This document shows, piece by piece, positions 27,299-34,321 of a stretch of DNA of 35,071 nt. The notes below the pieces were generated by a model. The model was not told the DNA's origin. It worked only from the letters and a program-made list of their open reading frames with translations, and made no database searches. Origin of the DNA: Caulobacter sp. HMWF025 (GTDB lineage Bacteria > Pseudomonadota > Alphaproteobacteria > Caulobacterales > Caulobacteraceae). A program made the translations under genes and the position numbers. The DNA lies in contig NZ_QAII01000031.1 of NCBI RefSeq assembly GCF_003060965.1, forward strand, positions 18,227 to 53,297, in the 5' to 3' direction. How positions within the stretch are numbered: the stretch's first letter is position 1; every line of letters begins with the position of its first letter.

Positions 27299-27312
27299 CA
27301 CAACGCGTCCCG
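27276..27312. repeat. Nested palindrome upstream of clpB
   Basis: Outer arms CGGGACGCG (27276-27284) and CGCGTCCCG (27304-27312) are perfect 9-bp complements; inside lies a perfect 10-bp palindrome CTTGATCAAG (27289-27298). The centres differ by half a base. No T-run follows in either direction, so an operator or cruciform/mRNA structure is more likely than a terminator. Confidence 0.6.
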
Positions 27313-27325
27313 ACAGGGGATGTAG

Positions 27326-27345
27326 GTGTGGCGCTTTGGCCACAC
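27326..27345 (-). terminator. Hairpin after the M48 protease gene
   Basis: GTGTGGC-N6-GCCACAC is a perfect 7-bp stem starting 6 bp after the M48 stop. A T-tract is lacking; it is probably the 3' end structure of the protease transcript. Confidence 0.45.
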
Positions 27346-27351
27346 AAGGGC

Positions 27352-28137
27352 TCACCAGCCCTTGCTGGCCAGATAGGTCTGCAGGGCCGCGATACGGGTG
27401 GCGTCCGAGGGGTGGGTCGACGCGATCTCGGGCTGGCCGCCGCCCCCCTGGGCCTGCATCTTGCGCCAGAGCACCACGGCCTCGCGCGGGCGGTATCCGG
27501 CCCGCTGCATGTAGTCGACGCCCAGCCGGTCGGCCTCCAGCTCGTGCTTGCGCGAGAACGGCAGCAGGAACAGGTAGTCGGTGGCGTCGTCGCCATAGGT
27601 CTTCAGCCCGCGCGCCAGCTCGCTGGACGGGCCCGCCGCCGCGCTGGCCACGCCGAGCAGCAGCTTGGAGGTCACCGACTGTGAATAGCGCTCGGCTGCA
27701 TGCTGGGCGACGACGTGACCGGCCTCGTGGCCGATCACGGCAGCCAGTTGATCGTCATTGTCGACCATGTCGAGCAGGCCCGTGGTCACCCCGACATGCC
27801 CACCCGGCAGGACGAAAGCATTGGGCAGTTCGTTGATCAGGACCGCATAGTCCCACGGGCGGTTGTTGAGCCCGGCCGCGGTGACCACCCTCTGGCCGAC
27901 GGCGCGCACCCGGGCGTTGCGGCCGGGATCGCTCGACAGGTAGCCGGTCTTCAGGGTCTTGGCCCAGGCCTTTTCGCCGGCTGACGCCAGGCCGTTGTCC
28001 TTGACGATCAGCAGCTGATCGCGCCCGAGGTCGGCATTGTAGGCGCAGGCCGTCAGGCCGAGGGCCAGCAGCGGGGCAAGGGCGAGACGACGCAAGACAG
28101 GGCTCCGCGCAGAAAATGTTTCAACCCTGATACACAT
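27352..28137 (-). CDS. M48-family metalloprotease lipoprotein
   Basis: 261 residues. A lipoprotein signal peptide ends in a lipobox (LGLTAC, Cys about 31), so the protein is probably anchored to a periplasmic membrane face. The zinc site HEAGH (in AAVIGHEAGHVVAQHAAER) and the third ligand in KHELEADRLGVDYM are both intact. FVLPGGHVGVTTGLLDM is the usual substrate strand of the LoiP/YcaL/BepA type. Likely role: periplasmic quality control of outer-membrane proteins. No TPR domain is present, unlike BepA. It lies upstream of clpB in the same direction, but a hairpin separates them. Confidence 0.9.
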   Translation of the reverse strand: MCIRVETFSARSPVLRRLALAPLLALGLTACAYNADLGRDQLLIVKDNGLASAGEKAWAKTLKTGYLSSDPGRNARVRAVGQRVVTAAGLNNRPWDYAVLINELPNAFVLPGGHVGVTTGLLDMVDNDDQLAAVIGHEAGHVVAQHAAERYSQSVTSKLLLGVASAAAGPSSELARGLKTYGDDATDYLFLLPFSRKHELEADRLGVDYMQRAGYRPREAVVLWRKMQAQGGGGQPEIASTHPSDATRIAALQTYLASKGW

Positions 28138-28181
28138 CAGGCTGCGGCAAAGCTCAAGGGGGCGTGACGTTCGCCGGGGCC

Positions 28182-28784
28182 CTACCCGGCTGCCTTGCCA
28201 TAGGCGGTAAGGGCTGCCGCTAGGTCCGGCGTCGCCGCTGGTGTCGGCGCGGCATCCGGAGGCGAGGGTGCCGCATCCCCGGCAAGGATGGCCTGGGCCT
28301 CGGGGGACAGGGTGACGGTGTCCTGCCCGCGCGCTGCGGGCTGAACGGCCTCAACGGCTTTCTGCAAGCTGGCCCGGTAGTCCTCGACCGAGGCGGGCGC
28401 GGCCCTGGGCATCCCGACATTCAACGAGGCGACGATGGTCTGGTCGGTTTCTGACAGGCCCTCGAACGCCGCCTTCATGCGGATCTGCGGCTCGGGCGGA
28501 ACGGCGTCGGTGCCGGCCCAGGCGGTTCGGGTAAAGGTGTTGAGGGCGGACTGCACCGTCTTGGCGAAGGGCGACTCGTTGAGGGCCCAGGTCAGGCCGA
28601 CCCGCTCGTCATGACCGGCTCCGGCCCAGCGGTTGGACAGGGCATGGAAGGCCGTGAGCTGCTGCTGCAACCCCACAGTCCCTGACGTGTCGCCGAGTAC
28701 GGCCTTGGCCGCAGCAACGCCGCCGGCCGCGCCGTCACTCGCCGTCGACGGTCCACTGACCTTGCTGATCTGGGTTGAGCTCAT
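28182..28784 (-). CDS. Hypothetical protein with a VTLSPEAQ motif
   Basis: 200 residues, no family recognised. There is no signal peptide or membrane segment. The N-terminal 35 residues are Ser/Ala/Gly-rich and probably disordered; a helical core (about 38-155) contains LTAFHALSNRWAG, ESPFAKTVQSALNTFTRTAW and KAAFEGLSETDQTIVASLNV; the tail is Ala/Pro-rich. QDTVTLSPEAQAILAG (about 153-168) resembles a short motif found in some flagellar or non-classically exported alphaproteobacterial proteins, but that is weak. SD AGGCGGA precedes the ATG. Codon use matches its neighbours, supporting a real gene. Confidence 0.75.
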   Translation of the reverse strand: MSSTQISKVSGPSTASDGAAGGVAAAKAVLGDTSGTVGLQQQLTAFHALSNRWAGAGHDERVGLTWALNESPFAKTVQSALNTFTRTAWAGTDAVPPEPQIRMKAAFEGLSETDQTIVASLNVGMPRAAPASVEDYRASLQKAVEAVQPAARGQDTVTLSPEAQAILAGDAAPSPPDAAPTPAATPDLAAALTAYGKAAG

Positions 28785-28885
28785 TCCGCCTCGCTACCGC
28801 ACCAGAACACCCAAACGGGGTAAAGGGGAGGTGTAGCGCCGTGGTAAAGAGCGGGTGAATCCGCAGTACGGAAGCGACCAGAGCC

Positions 28886-28918
28886 AAGAAAAAAGGAGCC
28901 GCTTTCACGGCTCCTTTT
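28886..28918 (-). terminator. Strong intrinsic terminator of the DUF4167 gene
   Basis: A perfect 10-bp stem AAAAGGAGCC-N8-GGCTCCTTTT, extended on the minus strand into a run of six T, begins 28 bp after the stop codon. This is the clearest Rho-independent terminator of the window. The A-rich left arm makes it potentially bidirectional. Confidence 0.9.
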
Positions 28919-28946
28919 CAAAGGGCTTGGCGCTAAAGGCCTGGGA

Positions 28947-30146
28947 TCAGGACTCTTCGGACCCTGAACCGGCCGGAGCCCCCTCACCACCTTCGAAGCT
29001 GCGCGGCGCGCGGCGACGGCGGGGCTTTTTGGCCTCTTCGCCGCCCTCGGCGGCCGGAACCTCAGCAGCCGCAGCCGCGGCGGCAGGACGTCCGAGGAAG
29101 GCCGGTGCATGGCTGGTGTCACCGTCCTGGCCACGCAGCACGGGCGAAGGCTCATGGCTGCTTTCGCCCGAGAATGGCGTGGCCTGAGGCTCGATCACGG
29201 CCATCGGGTCGCGATCCACCGGGCCACGGTCGCGCGGTGCGCGCTCACGACGCGGCGGACGCTCGCGGCGGACTTCGGTCTGGGGTTGTTCGGATGCGAC
29301 ATCGGCGGCCGCGACAGGAACGCGCTCCTCACGGGGACGGTCATCACGGGGACGGTCGTCTCGGAAACGGTCTTCCCGGGGGCGATCGTCTCTCGGACGG
29401 TCTTCGCGGGGGCGGTCGTCTCTGGGGCGGTCGTCGCGATCCCGGAACCGGTCCTCGCGGGGACGGTCGTCCCGGGGGCGATCATCACGGGGACGATCGT
29501 CGCGCGGCCGGTCGTCCCGGGGGCGTTCGTCACGGGGACGGTCATCACGGGGGCGGTCATCACGCTGCCGGTCGTCGCGATCACGCCAGCGATCACGACG
29601 CCCCTGGCCCTGACCCTGCCCCTGATTGTTCTGGCCGTCGAAGCGGTCACGCGGACGGTCGTCGCGCTGGCGATCCTCGCGGGGACGGTCATCGCGCTGG
29701 CGCCCCTCGAAGCGATCACGCGGACGCTCATCACGCTGGCCTTCGCCCTCACCGCCCTCGCCGGCCTCACCGGCGGGGGCTTCAGGGGTCTCGGGAGCCT
29801 CTTCGGGTTCAGCCTCGAAATCGATCTCGTAGGCGGAATAGGCGTCCTTGCCGATGATGTCGCTGACCGGCCGATTCGGCTGGATGGCCCGCAGGACGCG
29901 GAAATAGTGCTCGGCGTGCTGGAGGTAGTTCTCGGCCAGAACCCGGTCACCGGACGATGAGGCGTCCCGGGCCAGTTGCTGGTACTTCTCATAGACGCTC
30001 TGGGCCGCACCGCGCACCTTGACCCCCTCGGGGCCGTTGGAGTCGAAGGCGCGGTTGGCATTATGCTGCTGAGGCTTGCCGCCGCTGCTGCCGCCGCCGC
30101 GATTGTTGCGGCCGCGCTGGCGCTTCATGCCCTTGAAATCTCTCAT
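28947..30146 (-). CDS. DUF4167 protein with long Arg/Asp repeat tract
   Basis: 399 residues. The basic N-terminus (MKRQRGRNNRGGG) and the DUF4167 domain about 35-112 (VKVRGAAQSVYEKYQQLARDASSSGDRVLAENYLQHAEHYFRVL) are typical of this alphaproteobacterial family. An acidic linker is followed by about 137 residues of RDDRPRD/E repeats (138-274) and a mixed-charge C-tail. The repeat is likely disordered; the composition suggests RNA binding, and family members are found near prmC/prfA, hinting at a translation link. This is inference. The start may be 30146 or ATG at codon 7 (AAGGGC directly before it). Confidence 0.85.
   Translation of the reverse strand: MRDFKGMKRQRGRNNRGGGSSGGKPQQHNANRAFDSNGPEGVKVRGAAQSVYEKYQQLARDASSSGDRVLAENYLQHAEHYFRVLRAIQPNRPVSDIIGKDAYSAYEIDFEAEPEEAPETPEAPAGEAGEGGEGEGQRDERPRDRFEGRQRDDRPREDRQRDDRPRDRFDGQNNQGQGQGQGRRDRWRDRDDRQRDDRPRDDRPRDERPRDDRPRDDRPRDDRPRDDRPREDRFRDRDDRPRDDRPREDRPRDDRPREDRFRDDRPRDDRPREERVPVAAADVASEQPQTEVRRERPPRRERAPRDRGPVDRDPMAVIEPQATPFSGESSHEPSPVLRGQDGDTSHAPAFLGRPAAAAAAAEVPAAEGGEEAKKPRRRRAPRSFEGGEGAPAGSGSEES
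29325..29576 (-). repeat. DDRPR(D/E) codon repeat inside the DUF4167 gene
   Basis: Tandem 15-bp units encoding DDRPR, with D or E at the junction and occasional DRFRD variants, cover residues about 191-274. The units differ at synonymous sites, so the repeat is old or under purging of identical copies. Copy number is expected to vary between strains. Confidence 0.85.
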
Positions 30147-30402
30147 GGTCTCTCTGAACCTGTCCGACGCACCGTCTCTGCGGATACGGCCGGCCTTGCT
30201 GGTCTCTCGAAGCGGGATCGGACCTGTAGGGTCGTCTTATGGATCTCGAGACACTGGTTTCCGTAGAGCCCCCGCCCTTTGCCTGGCGCGGCGACCGGCT
30301 TGCGACCGTGCGCGCCTGCCGGAGGAGCTTTACAACCGTCGTCGACGATCGCTGTTCCCGTCACCCGGCGTTTTTAGGAGGAGACCCCTATCGTCTAACC
30401 TC
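30147..30402. other. Intergenic region between prmC and the DUF4167 gene
   Basis: 256 bp without a credible gene. Short frames on both strands lack SD and family features. The region presumably contains the DUF4167 promoter; I see no clear hexamers, riboswitch or terminator. Confidence 0.5.
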
Positions 30403-31272
30403 TCACGCAGGGCTTTCCAAGGGGTTTTTCGTCCCCGTGACCACGCGGTCGTGCGTGGAGAGATCCTTGACCGTCCGCACGCCCTGCCCCCCCGCCGCGC
30501 GGAACAGCGCCTCGACGGCGACCGACTGGTCATAACCGATCTCGACGGCGAACAGCCCGCCGGGCTTGAGCACCCGGAGAATCTCTGGTGCCAGCTGGCG
30601 ATAGGCGTCGAGTCCGTCAGCCCCGCCATCGAGCGCCAGGCGCGGCTCATGATCCCGCACCTCGGGTTCCAGGGTCTCGATGACATGGCTGGCGATATAG
30701 GGCGGGTTGGAGACCACCAGATCAAAGCTGGAATCGTGCAGGCCGGCCGTCCAGTCGCCCCGCAGGAAGGTGCTGCGGCTATTGAGGTCGAGGCTGGCGG
30801 CATTGTCGCGGGCGACGGCGAGCGCCTCCTCCGACACGTCGATGCCGAGGCCCTTGGCCGCCGGGCGCTCGGCCAGAACCGCCAGCAGGATGGTGCCCGA
30901 CCCGACACCCAGGTCCAGCATCGTGAAGGCCATGTGCTCGGGAAAGGCCTTGAGAACCTCGTCGACGATGACCTCGGTCTCGGGACGGGGCGTCAGGACG
31001 TTCTTGTTGACCTGCAGCAGGATCTTCCAGAAGCCCTTGCGGCCAATGATGTGACTGACCGGCTCGCGACGGGCCCGGCGGGTCAGGTACTCGTCGAGGG
31101 TGGCCCACTGCTCGGCCGAGAGCAGGCGATAAGGATCGGTGACGATGTCCGTCCGGGTAACATCAGCCGCCACTTCCAGCATCAGACGCGCGTCGATAGC
31201 GGGTTGATCAATGCCGGCGTCCTTCAGACGCTCCTTGGCGGCGGTCCAGGCTTTGACGAGGGTCAGGGTCAT
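30403..31272 (-). CDS. prmC: PrmC, release factor glutamine methyltransferase
   Basis: 289 residues. The N-terminal helical domain (1-75) binds release factor; VLTPRPETE is at 92-100, the SAM motif DLGVGSGT at 120-127 and the catalytic NPPY at 189-192. It methylates the Gln of the GGQ motif in RF1 and RF2. In many bacteria prmC follows prfA directly; here the 133 bp upstream are non-coding and then a TonB receptor gene ends, so prfA is not in the same operon. The ATG at 31272 has no clear SD, which is odd for an unpaired gene. Confidence 0.94.
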   Translation of the reverse strand: MTLTLVKAWTAAKERLKDAGIDQPAIDARLMLEVAADVTRTDIVTDPYRLLSAEQWATLDEYLTRRARREPVSHIIGRKGFWKILLQVNKNVLTPRPETEVIVDEVLKAFPEHMAFTMLDLGVGSGTILLAVLAERPAAKGLGIDVSEEALAVARDNAASLDLNSRSTFLRGDWTAGLHDSSFDLVVSNPPYIASHVIETLEPEVRDHEPRLALDGGADGLDAYRQLAPEILRVLKPGGLFAVEIGYDQSVAVEALFRAAGGQGVRTVKDLSTHDRVVTGTKNPLESPA

Positions 31273-31352
31273 GGGGCGGTGAAATAGCCTGTTGCGTCCG
31301 CAAGGGCGAGATCACCCCGTCCAGAAAGCTGCAAAACTTCACGCCGGTATCC

Positions 31353-31382
31353 TGCCGGACCGATCCGGGGATCGGTCCGGCA
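31353..31382 (-). terminator. Long perfect hairpin after btuB
   Basis: TGCCGGACCGATCC and GGATCGGTCCGGCA form a perfect 14-bp stem around GG, 23 bp past the btuB stop. No T-tract follows on either strand. It is probably the transcript end of btuB, possibly shared with other copies in the genome if it is a REP-like element. Confidence 0.55.
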
Positions 31383-31405
31383 AGACATCAGTCTGGCCGT
31401 CCGCC

Positions 31406-33349
31406 TCAGAAGGCCAGGCGCACACCCGCATAGCCGGCCCGACCCGGCGTGGCGTAGCTGAACACTTCCTCGTAGTCCTCGTTGAGTAGGTTCTCGACCC
31501 GACCAAACACCGAAATCTTGGGCGTCAGCCGGTAGTCGATGGCGGCATTGGCCAGCGCATAGGCCTTCAGCATCACCCGGACCGGCCGGTAGCTCGGATC
31601 GGTATAGGCCACGTCGGTCTGCTTGCCGTTGTAGCGAAGGCTGAGGGTGCCGGAGAGCCGCGCGTCGCTCGACAGGGCCGTGACACTCAGGCTGGCAATG
31701 GACTTGGGACGACGAACCTCGACCACGCCGTTCTCGCGCGCATGCAGCCAGGTGTAGGCCGCATCGATCCGAAGATGGTCAGTCGGGCGGGCGTTGGCGA
31801 ACAGTTCGACGCCATGCTGCCTTGAGTCCGTTGTCCGGTTGCCCGGCGTGGCGACATAGGTCGGGGCGGGATAGGTGGTGTAGATCTCATTCTTCAGCAC
31901 GCTGTCGAACCAGGTCGCGCCGAGGGTTGCCTTTTCGGCGGCGAAGGTCTGCTCGACCCCAAGCTCCCAGCCCTTCGACTGCTCGGGCTTGAGGTTCGGA
32001 TTGCCGATGTATTTGCCGTCCGAATAGCCGAAAAGTTCGTAATAGCCCGGGTTCTTGACGCCGGTGCCATAGGCCGCACGCAGCCGGGTCCCGCCGGTCA
32101 GGGCATAGCTGCCCTGGGCCCGCCAGGTGGAGACGTCGTCAAAGCGGTTGTTCTGGTCGCGCCGCACCGAAAGCCCGAGCGAAAGGGTCTGGTTCACGAC
32201 CGCCTCGTACTCGCCGACGATCCCGACATTGTCGGTGTGACGGCGGCCCTGGAAGACGTAGCTGGCCGGAGTGGTGTTCTGGAAGGTCTCGCGCTCGACG
32301 TCCACAGCGCCTGTTACACGCTGACTGACGGCTTCAGTCCCGAAGCGATAGGTGCTGACCACGGAGCCCTTGTAGCGCTTGCCCTTGTCACCGTATTCAA
32401 TACCGCGCGCCGTGTAGGCCTTGCGCGTGGTGTCAGCGACCTGGGCGGACGCGGCACTGACCCAGCGGCCGTCCAGCGCCGTCAGCTCGGCCTCGACCCG
32501 CCCATAGAGCGCCGTGTTGTCGTAGTGCGCGCCGGGATCATCGACGATGTAGCCGAACAGCGGGCTGGCCGGATTGCTCTCGCTCCTGTTGCTGTCGGCG
32601 TCGGTGAAGCTGTAGCGCCCGACCCCGGTCAGCCGGAAGGTCTCGCTGGGCGACCAGATCAGCTTGGCCGAGGCCCCGAAGCTGTCAGAGCCGATGTTGC
32701 GCTTGCCGTTCCGCGCCGTCTTCGTGCCGTCCGTCTGGTAGCTGGAGGCCGAAAGGGCGTAGTCGAGGTCGCCCGATACGCCCGCCGTCCGGGCGGCCGC
32801 ACTGACGGTGCCGAACGATCCGCCTTCCAGACGCAGGCGCGTTCCGGCCGCCTCAGCGCCCGAAAGGGTGATGTAGTGGATCACTCCGCCGATGGCGTCG
32901 GAGCCGTAGAGCGAGGACTGTTGACCGCGCAGGACCTCGACCCGGGCCGCCTCGTCGGCGATCAGGGTCCCGAAGTCATATTCGCCCTGATAGGGGTCCG
33001 AGGCCTCGATCCCGTCGATCAGGACCAGGACGTGATTGCCTTCGGTCCCGCGAACACGGACCTGGGTCTGGCTGCCGATGGCCCCCAGACGATTGACCGC
33101 AAGGCCGGGCACGTCCCGCAGGATGTCGGACACGATGCGGGTCTGGCGAAGGGTCATGGCCTCGGCGTCGAGCACCGTCACCGACGCGCCCAGGGTCTTG
33201 ATCTCGACCGGCTCGCCGGAGCGCGACGCGGTGACGATCAGGGTATCGACCGAAGACGCTTCGGCGGCAACGGGATCGGCAAGGGCGGGCCCGGCGGCCA
33301 GCAGGGCCAGGCAGGAGGCGGAATAGAGGAACAGTTTCACAGGCAGCAC
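31406..33349 (-). CDS. btuB: BtuB-like TonB-dependent vitamin B12 receptor
   Basis: 647 residues. Signal peptide 1-24 (LALLAAGPALA); TonB box DTLIVTA at 35-41; plug domain about 45-160 (TLRQTRIVSDILRDVPGLAVNRLGAIGSQTQVRVRGTEGNHVLVLIDGIEASDP, then VEVLRGQQSSLYGSDAIGGVI); then a 22-strand barrel ending in VRLAF with terminal Phe. The plug sequence is BtuB-like. The cobalamin riboswitch in its leader supports corrinoid as the substrate. No btuFCD or cob gene is in the window, so inner-membrane uptake must be encoded elsewhere. Confidence 0.93.
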   Translation of the reverse strand: MLPVKLFLYSASCLALLAAGPALADPVAAEASSVDTLIVTASRSGEPVEIKTLGASVTVLDAEAMTLRQTRIVSDILRDVPGLAVNRLGAIGSQTQVRVRGTEGNHVLVLIDGIEASDPYQGEYDFGTLIADEAARVEVLRGQQSSLYGSDAIGGVIHYITLSGAEAAGTRLRLEGGSFGTVSAAARTAGVSGDLDYALSASSYQTDGTKTARNGKRNIGSDSFGASAKLIWSPSETFRLTGVGRYSFTDADSNRSESNPASPLFGYIVDDPGAHYDNTALYGRVEAELTALDGRWVSAASAQVADTTRKAYTARGIEYGDKGKRYKGSVVSTYRFGTEAVSQRVTGAVDVERETFQNTTPASYVFQGRRHTDNVGIVGEYEAVVNQTLSLGLSVRRDQNNRFDDVSTWRAQGSYALTGGTRLRAAYGTGVKNPGYYELFGYSDGKYIGNPNLKPEQSKGWELGVEQTFAAEKATLGATWFDSVLKNEIYTTYPAPTYVATPGNRTTDSRQHGVELFANARPTDHLRIDAAYTWLHARENGVVEVRRPKSIASLSVTALSSDARLSGTLSLRYNGKQTDVAYTDPSYRPVRVMLKAYALANAAIDYRLTPKISVFGRVENLLNEDYEEVFSYATPGRAGYAGVRLAF

Positions 33350-33378
33350 TCACGGGTCATCAGCGACGGATGACGGGA

Positions 33379-33465
33379 GCGTCCGCTGGGCGGTCGGCAC
33401 GCACGGCGAGGCGGACGCCCTGGCGCCAACCCATACGAACCGATGCGGCTCCCGCCGCATGTTCG
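33379..33465 (-). promoter_or_regulatory. Expression-platform stems between riboswitch and btuB
   Basis: Two stems lie in the leader: ATGCGGC-TCCC-GCCGCAT (33443-33460), flanked by a second CGAAC/GTTCG pair (33436-33440 with 33461-33465), and GCGTCCGC/GCGGACGC (33379-33386 with 33411-33418). Neither has a T-run, so control is more likely at translation initiation or through Rho than by an intrinsic terminator. Confidence 0.45.
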
Positions 33466-33525
33466 TCGCTCAGACGGAGTACCGTGCCTTGACCATCCCC
33501 TGGATCAGGCAAGAGCGACCGGTGC

Positions 33526-33717
33526 GCCGGCAGGTCTCCTGGCTCGCGGGTCGACACGTGATGCACGGCCTTCCCGGGCCTTTCGGCCCAGTGGCTGTGC
33601 CCCGCTGAGGGGGCCGTGTGCATCGCGCTATCCGCTTACAGTTGCAGGGACAGCCGCGGAGTCGGGTGCAGAAGCACCCTCACCGCATTCCCGATTAAGC
33701 CTCTCTCGAGGCACCGG
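33526..33717 (-). ncRNA. Cobalamin (AdoCbl) riboswitch
   Basis: On the minus strand the element runs from GCCGGTGCC through the conserved core GGCTGTCCCTGCAACTGTAA (B12-box-proximal junction), then GCCACTG and GGGAAGGC, and closes with AGCCAGGAGACCTGCCGGC (33526-33544). These are the landmark segments of the cobalamin riboswitch, in the correct order. It precedes btuB by 176 nt; bound cobalamin should lower receptor expression. Confidence 0.93.
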
Positions 33718-33781
33718 CGCGATCGTGAGGGCGGAGCAGAGCCCCGTCCTCAGGGCACAGCCAATATGACAAAATGGCGGA

Positions 33782-33808
33782 AAGGCAAGCGCCTTGTTGC
33801 AGCGCAAC
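33782..33808 (-). terminator. Paired small hairpins after queD
   Basis: GTTGC-AGC-GCAAC (33796-33808) and AAGGC-AAGC-GCCTT (33782-33795) abut each other 73-99 bp beyond the queD stop; on the minus strand the second is followed by TTCCGCCATTTTG. Possible end of the que transcript. The btuB promoter should lie in the same interval (33718-33880). Confidence 0.35.
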
Positions 33809-33880
33809 AGACGCAGGATTTCGTCCGGCCCCGGTATCGCTACGGCAGTGCGGAGGAGGGGGGCGAAAAGAGCCGGCCGG

Positions 33881-34249
33881 TCAGCCCAGGGCCAGGGCGC
33901 AGCTTTCGCCGATTGTCGGACGCGAGATCACCACGCGCGACAGACCCGGGAAGGCCGGGGTCAGGCGGTCGGCAAAATAGAGGCAGAGGCGCTCCAGCGT
34001 CGGGCTTTCAAGCCCGGGGCGGTCATTCAGAAGACCGTGATCCAGCTCAGACGCGACGGCCTTCAGGGCGGTGTCGAGGCCTTCCAGGTCCGCCACCCAG
34101 CCGGCGTCCTGCATCGCCCCCTTTACGCTGGCCTCGACCTTGAACGAGTGGCCGTGCAGCTTGCGGTAGCGATGGTCGGCGGGACCTTGCTCGATGTAAT
34201 GGGCCGCGTCGAACGTCGCGGCCTTCGTGATTTCGAAGACGGGCATCAT
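33881..34249 (-). CDS. queD: QueD-family 6-carboxytetrahydropterin synthase, atypical active site
   Basis: 122 residues, normal QueD length. Zinc ligands are His17 (FDAAHY), His32 and His34 (LHGHSF); the catalytic-dyad Asp70-His71 is retained (ELDHGLLND). The family motif C-x3-HGH, whose Cys is the general base, reads Y-R-K-L-H-G-H here, so Tyr28 replaces Cys. The C-terminal Glu that anchors the pterin (KET in E. coli) aligns with Arg110, with Glu115 nearby. QueD converts dihydroneopterin triphosphate to carboxytetrahydropterin for queuosine. Adjacent queE and queC argue for that pathway, but the chemistry must differ or another QueD must exist. Starts at 34249 or 34246. Confidence 0.85.
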   Translation of the reverse strand: MMPVFEITKAATFDAAHYIEQGPADHRYRKLHGHSFKVEASVKGAMQDAGWVADLEGLDTALKAVASELDHGLLNDRPGLESPTLERLCLYFADRLTPAFPGLSRVVISRPTIGESCALALG

Positions 34250-34261
34250 CGTTGCTTCTTT

Positions 34262-34300
34262 TGACAGGGCCTGGGAGGCTCTAGCGCAACGACCCTGTCA
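34262..34300 (-). promoter_or_regulatory. Intercistronic stem between queE and queD
   Basis: TGACAGGG and CCCTGTCA pair perfectly (8 bp) across a 23-nt loop in the 72-bp queE-queD gap. It lies close to the queD start and may affect its translation or be an RNA-processing site. It does not match preQ1 riboswitch features. Confidence 0.35.
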
Positions 34301-34321
34301 CCAAGTCGAGCGCATTATCCG

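Noticed and set aside
28815-28880. tRNA-like stretch (GGTGTAGCGCCGTGGTAAAGAGC looks like a D-arm in part)
   Set aside because: No matching acceptor stem, anticodon arm or T-arm can be completed; probably the promoter region of the 200-residue gene.
29109-29960. 283-codon plus-strand frame rich in TGTVV/ITG repeats that looks like a repeat protein
   Set aside because: The apparent repeats are the complement of the DDRPR codon repeat in the DUF4167 gene; no SD.
34250-34321. preQ1 riboswitch near the queuosine genes
   Set aside because: No C-rich loop, A-rich tail or pseudoknot pattern of the known classes; only a simple stem is visible.
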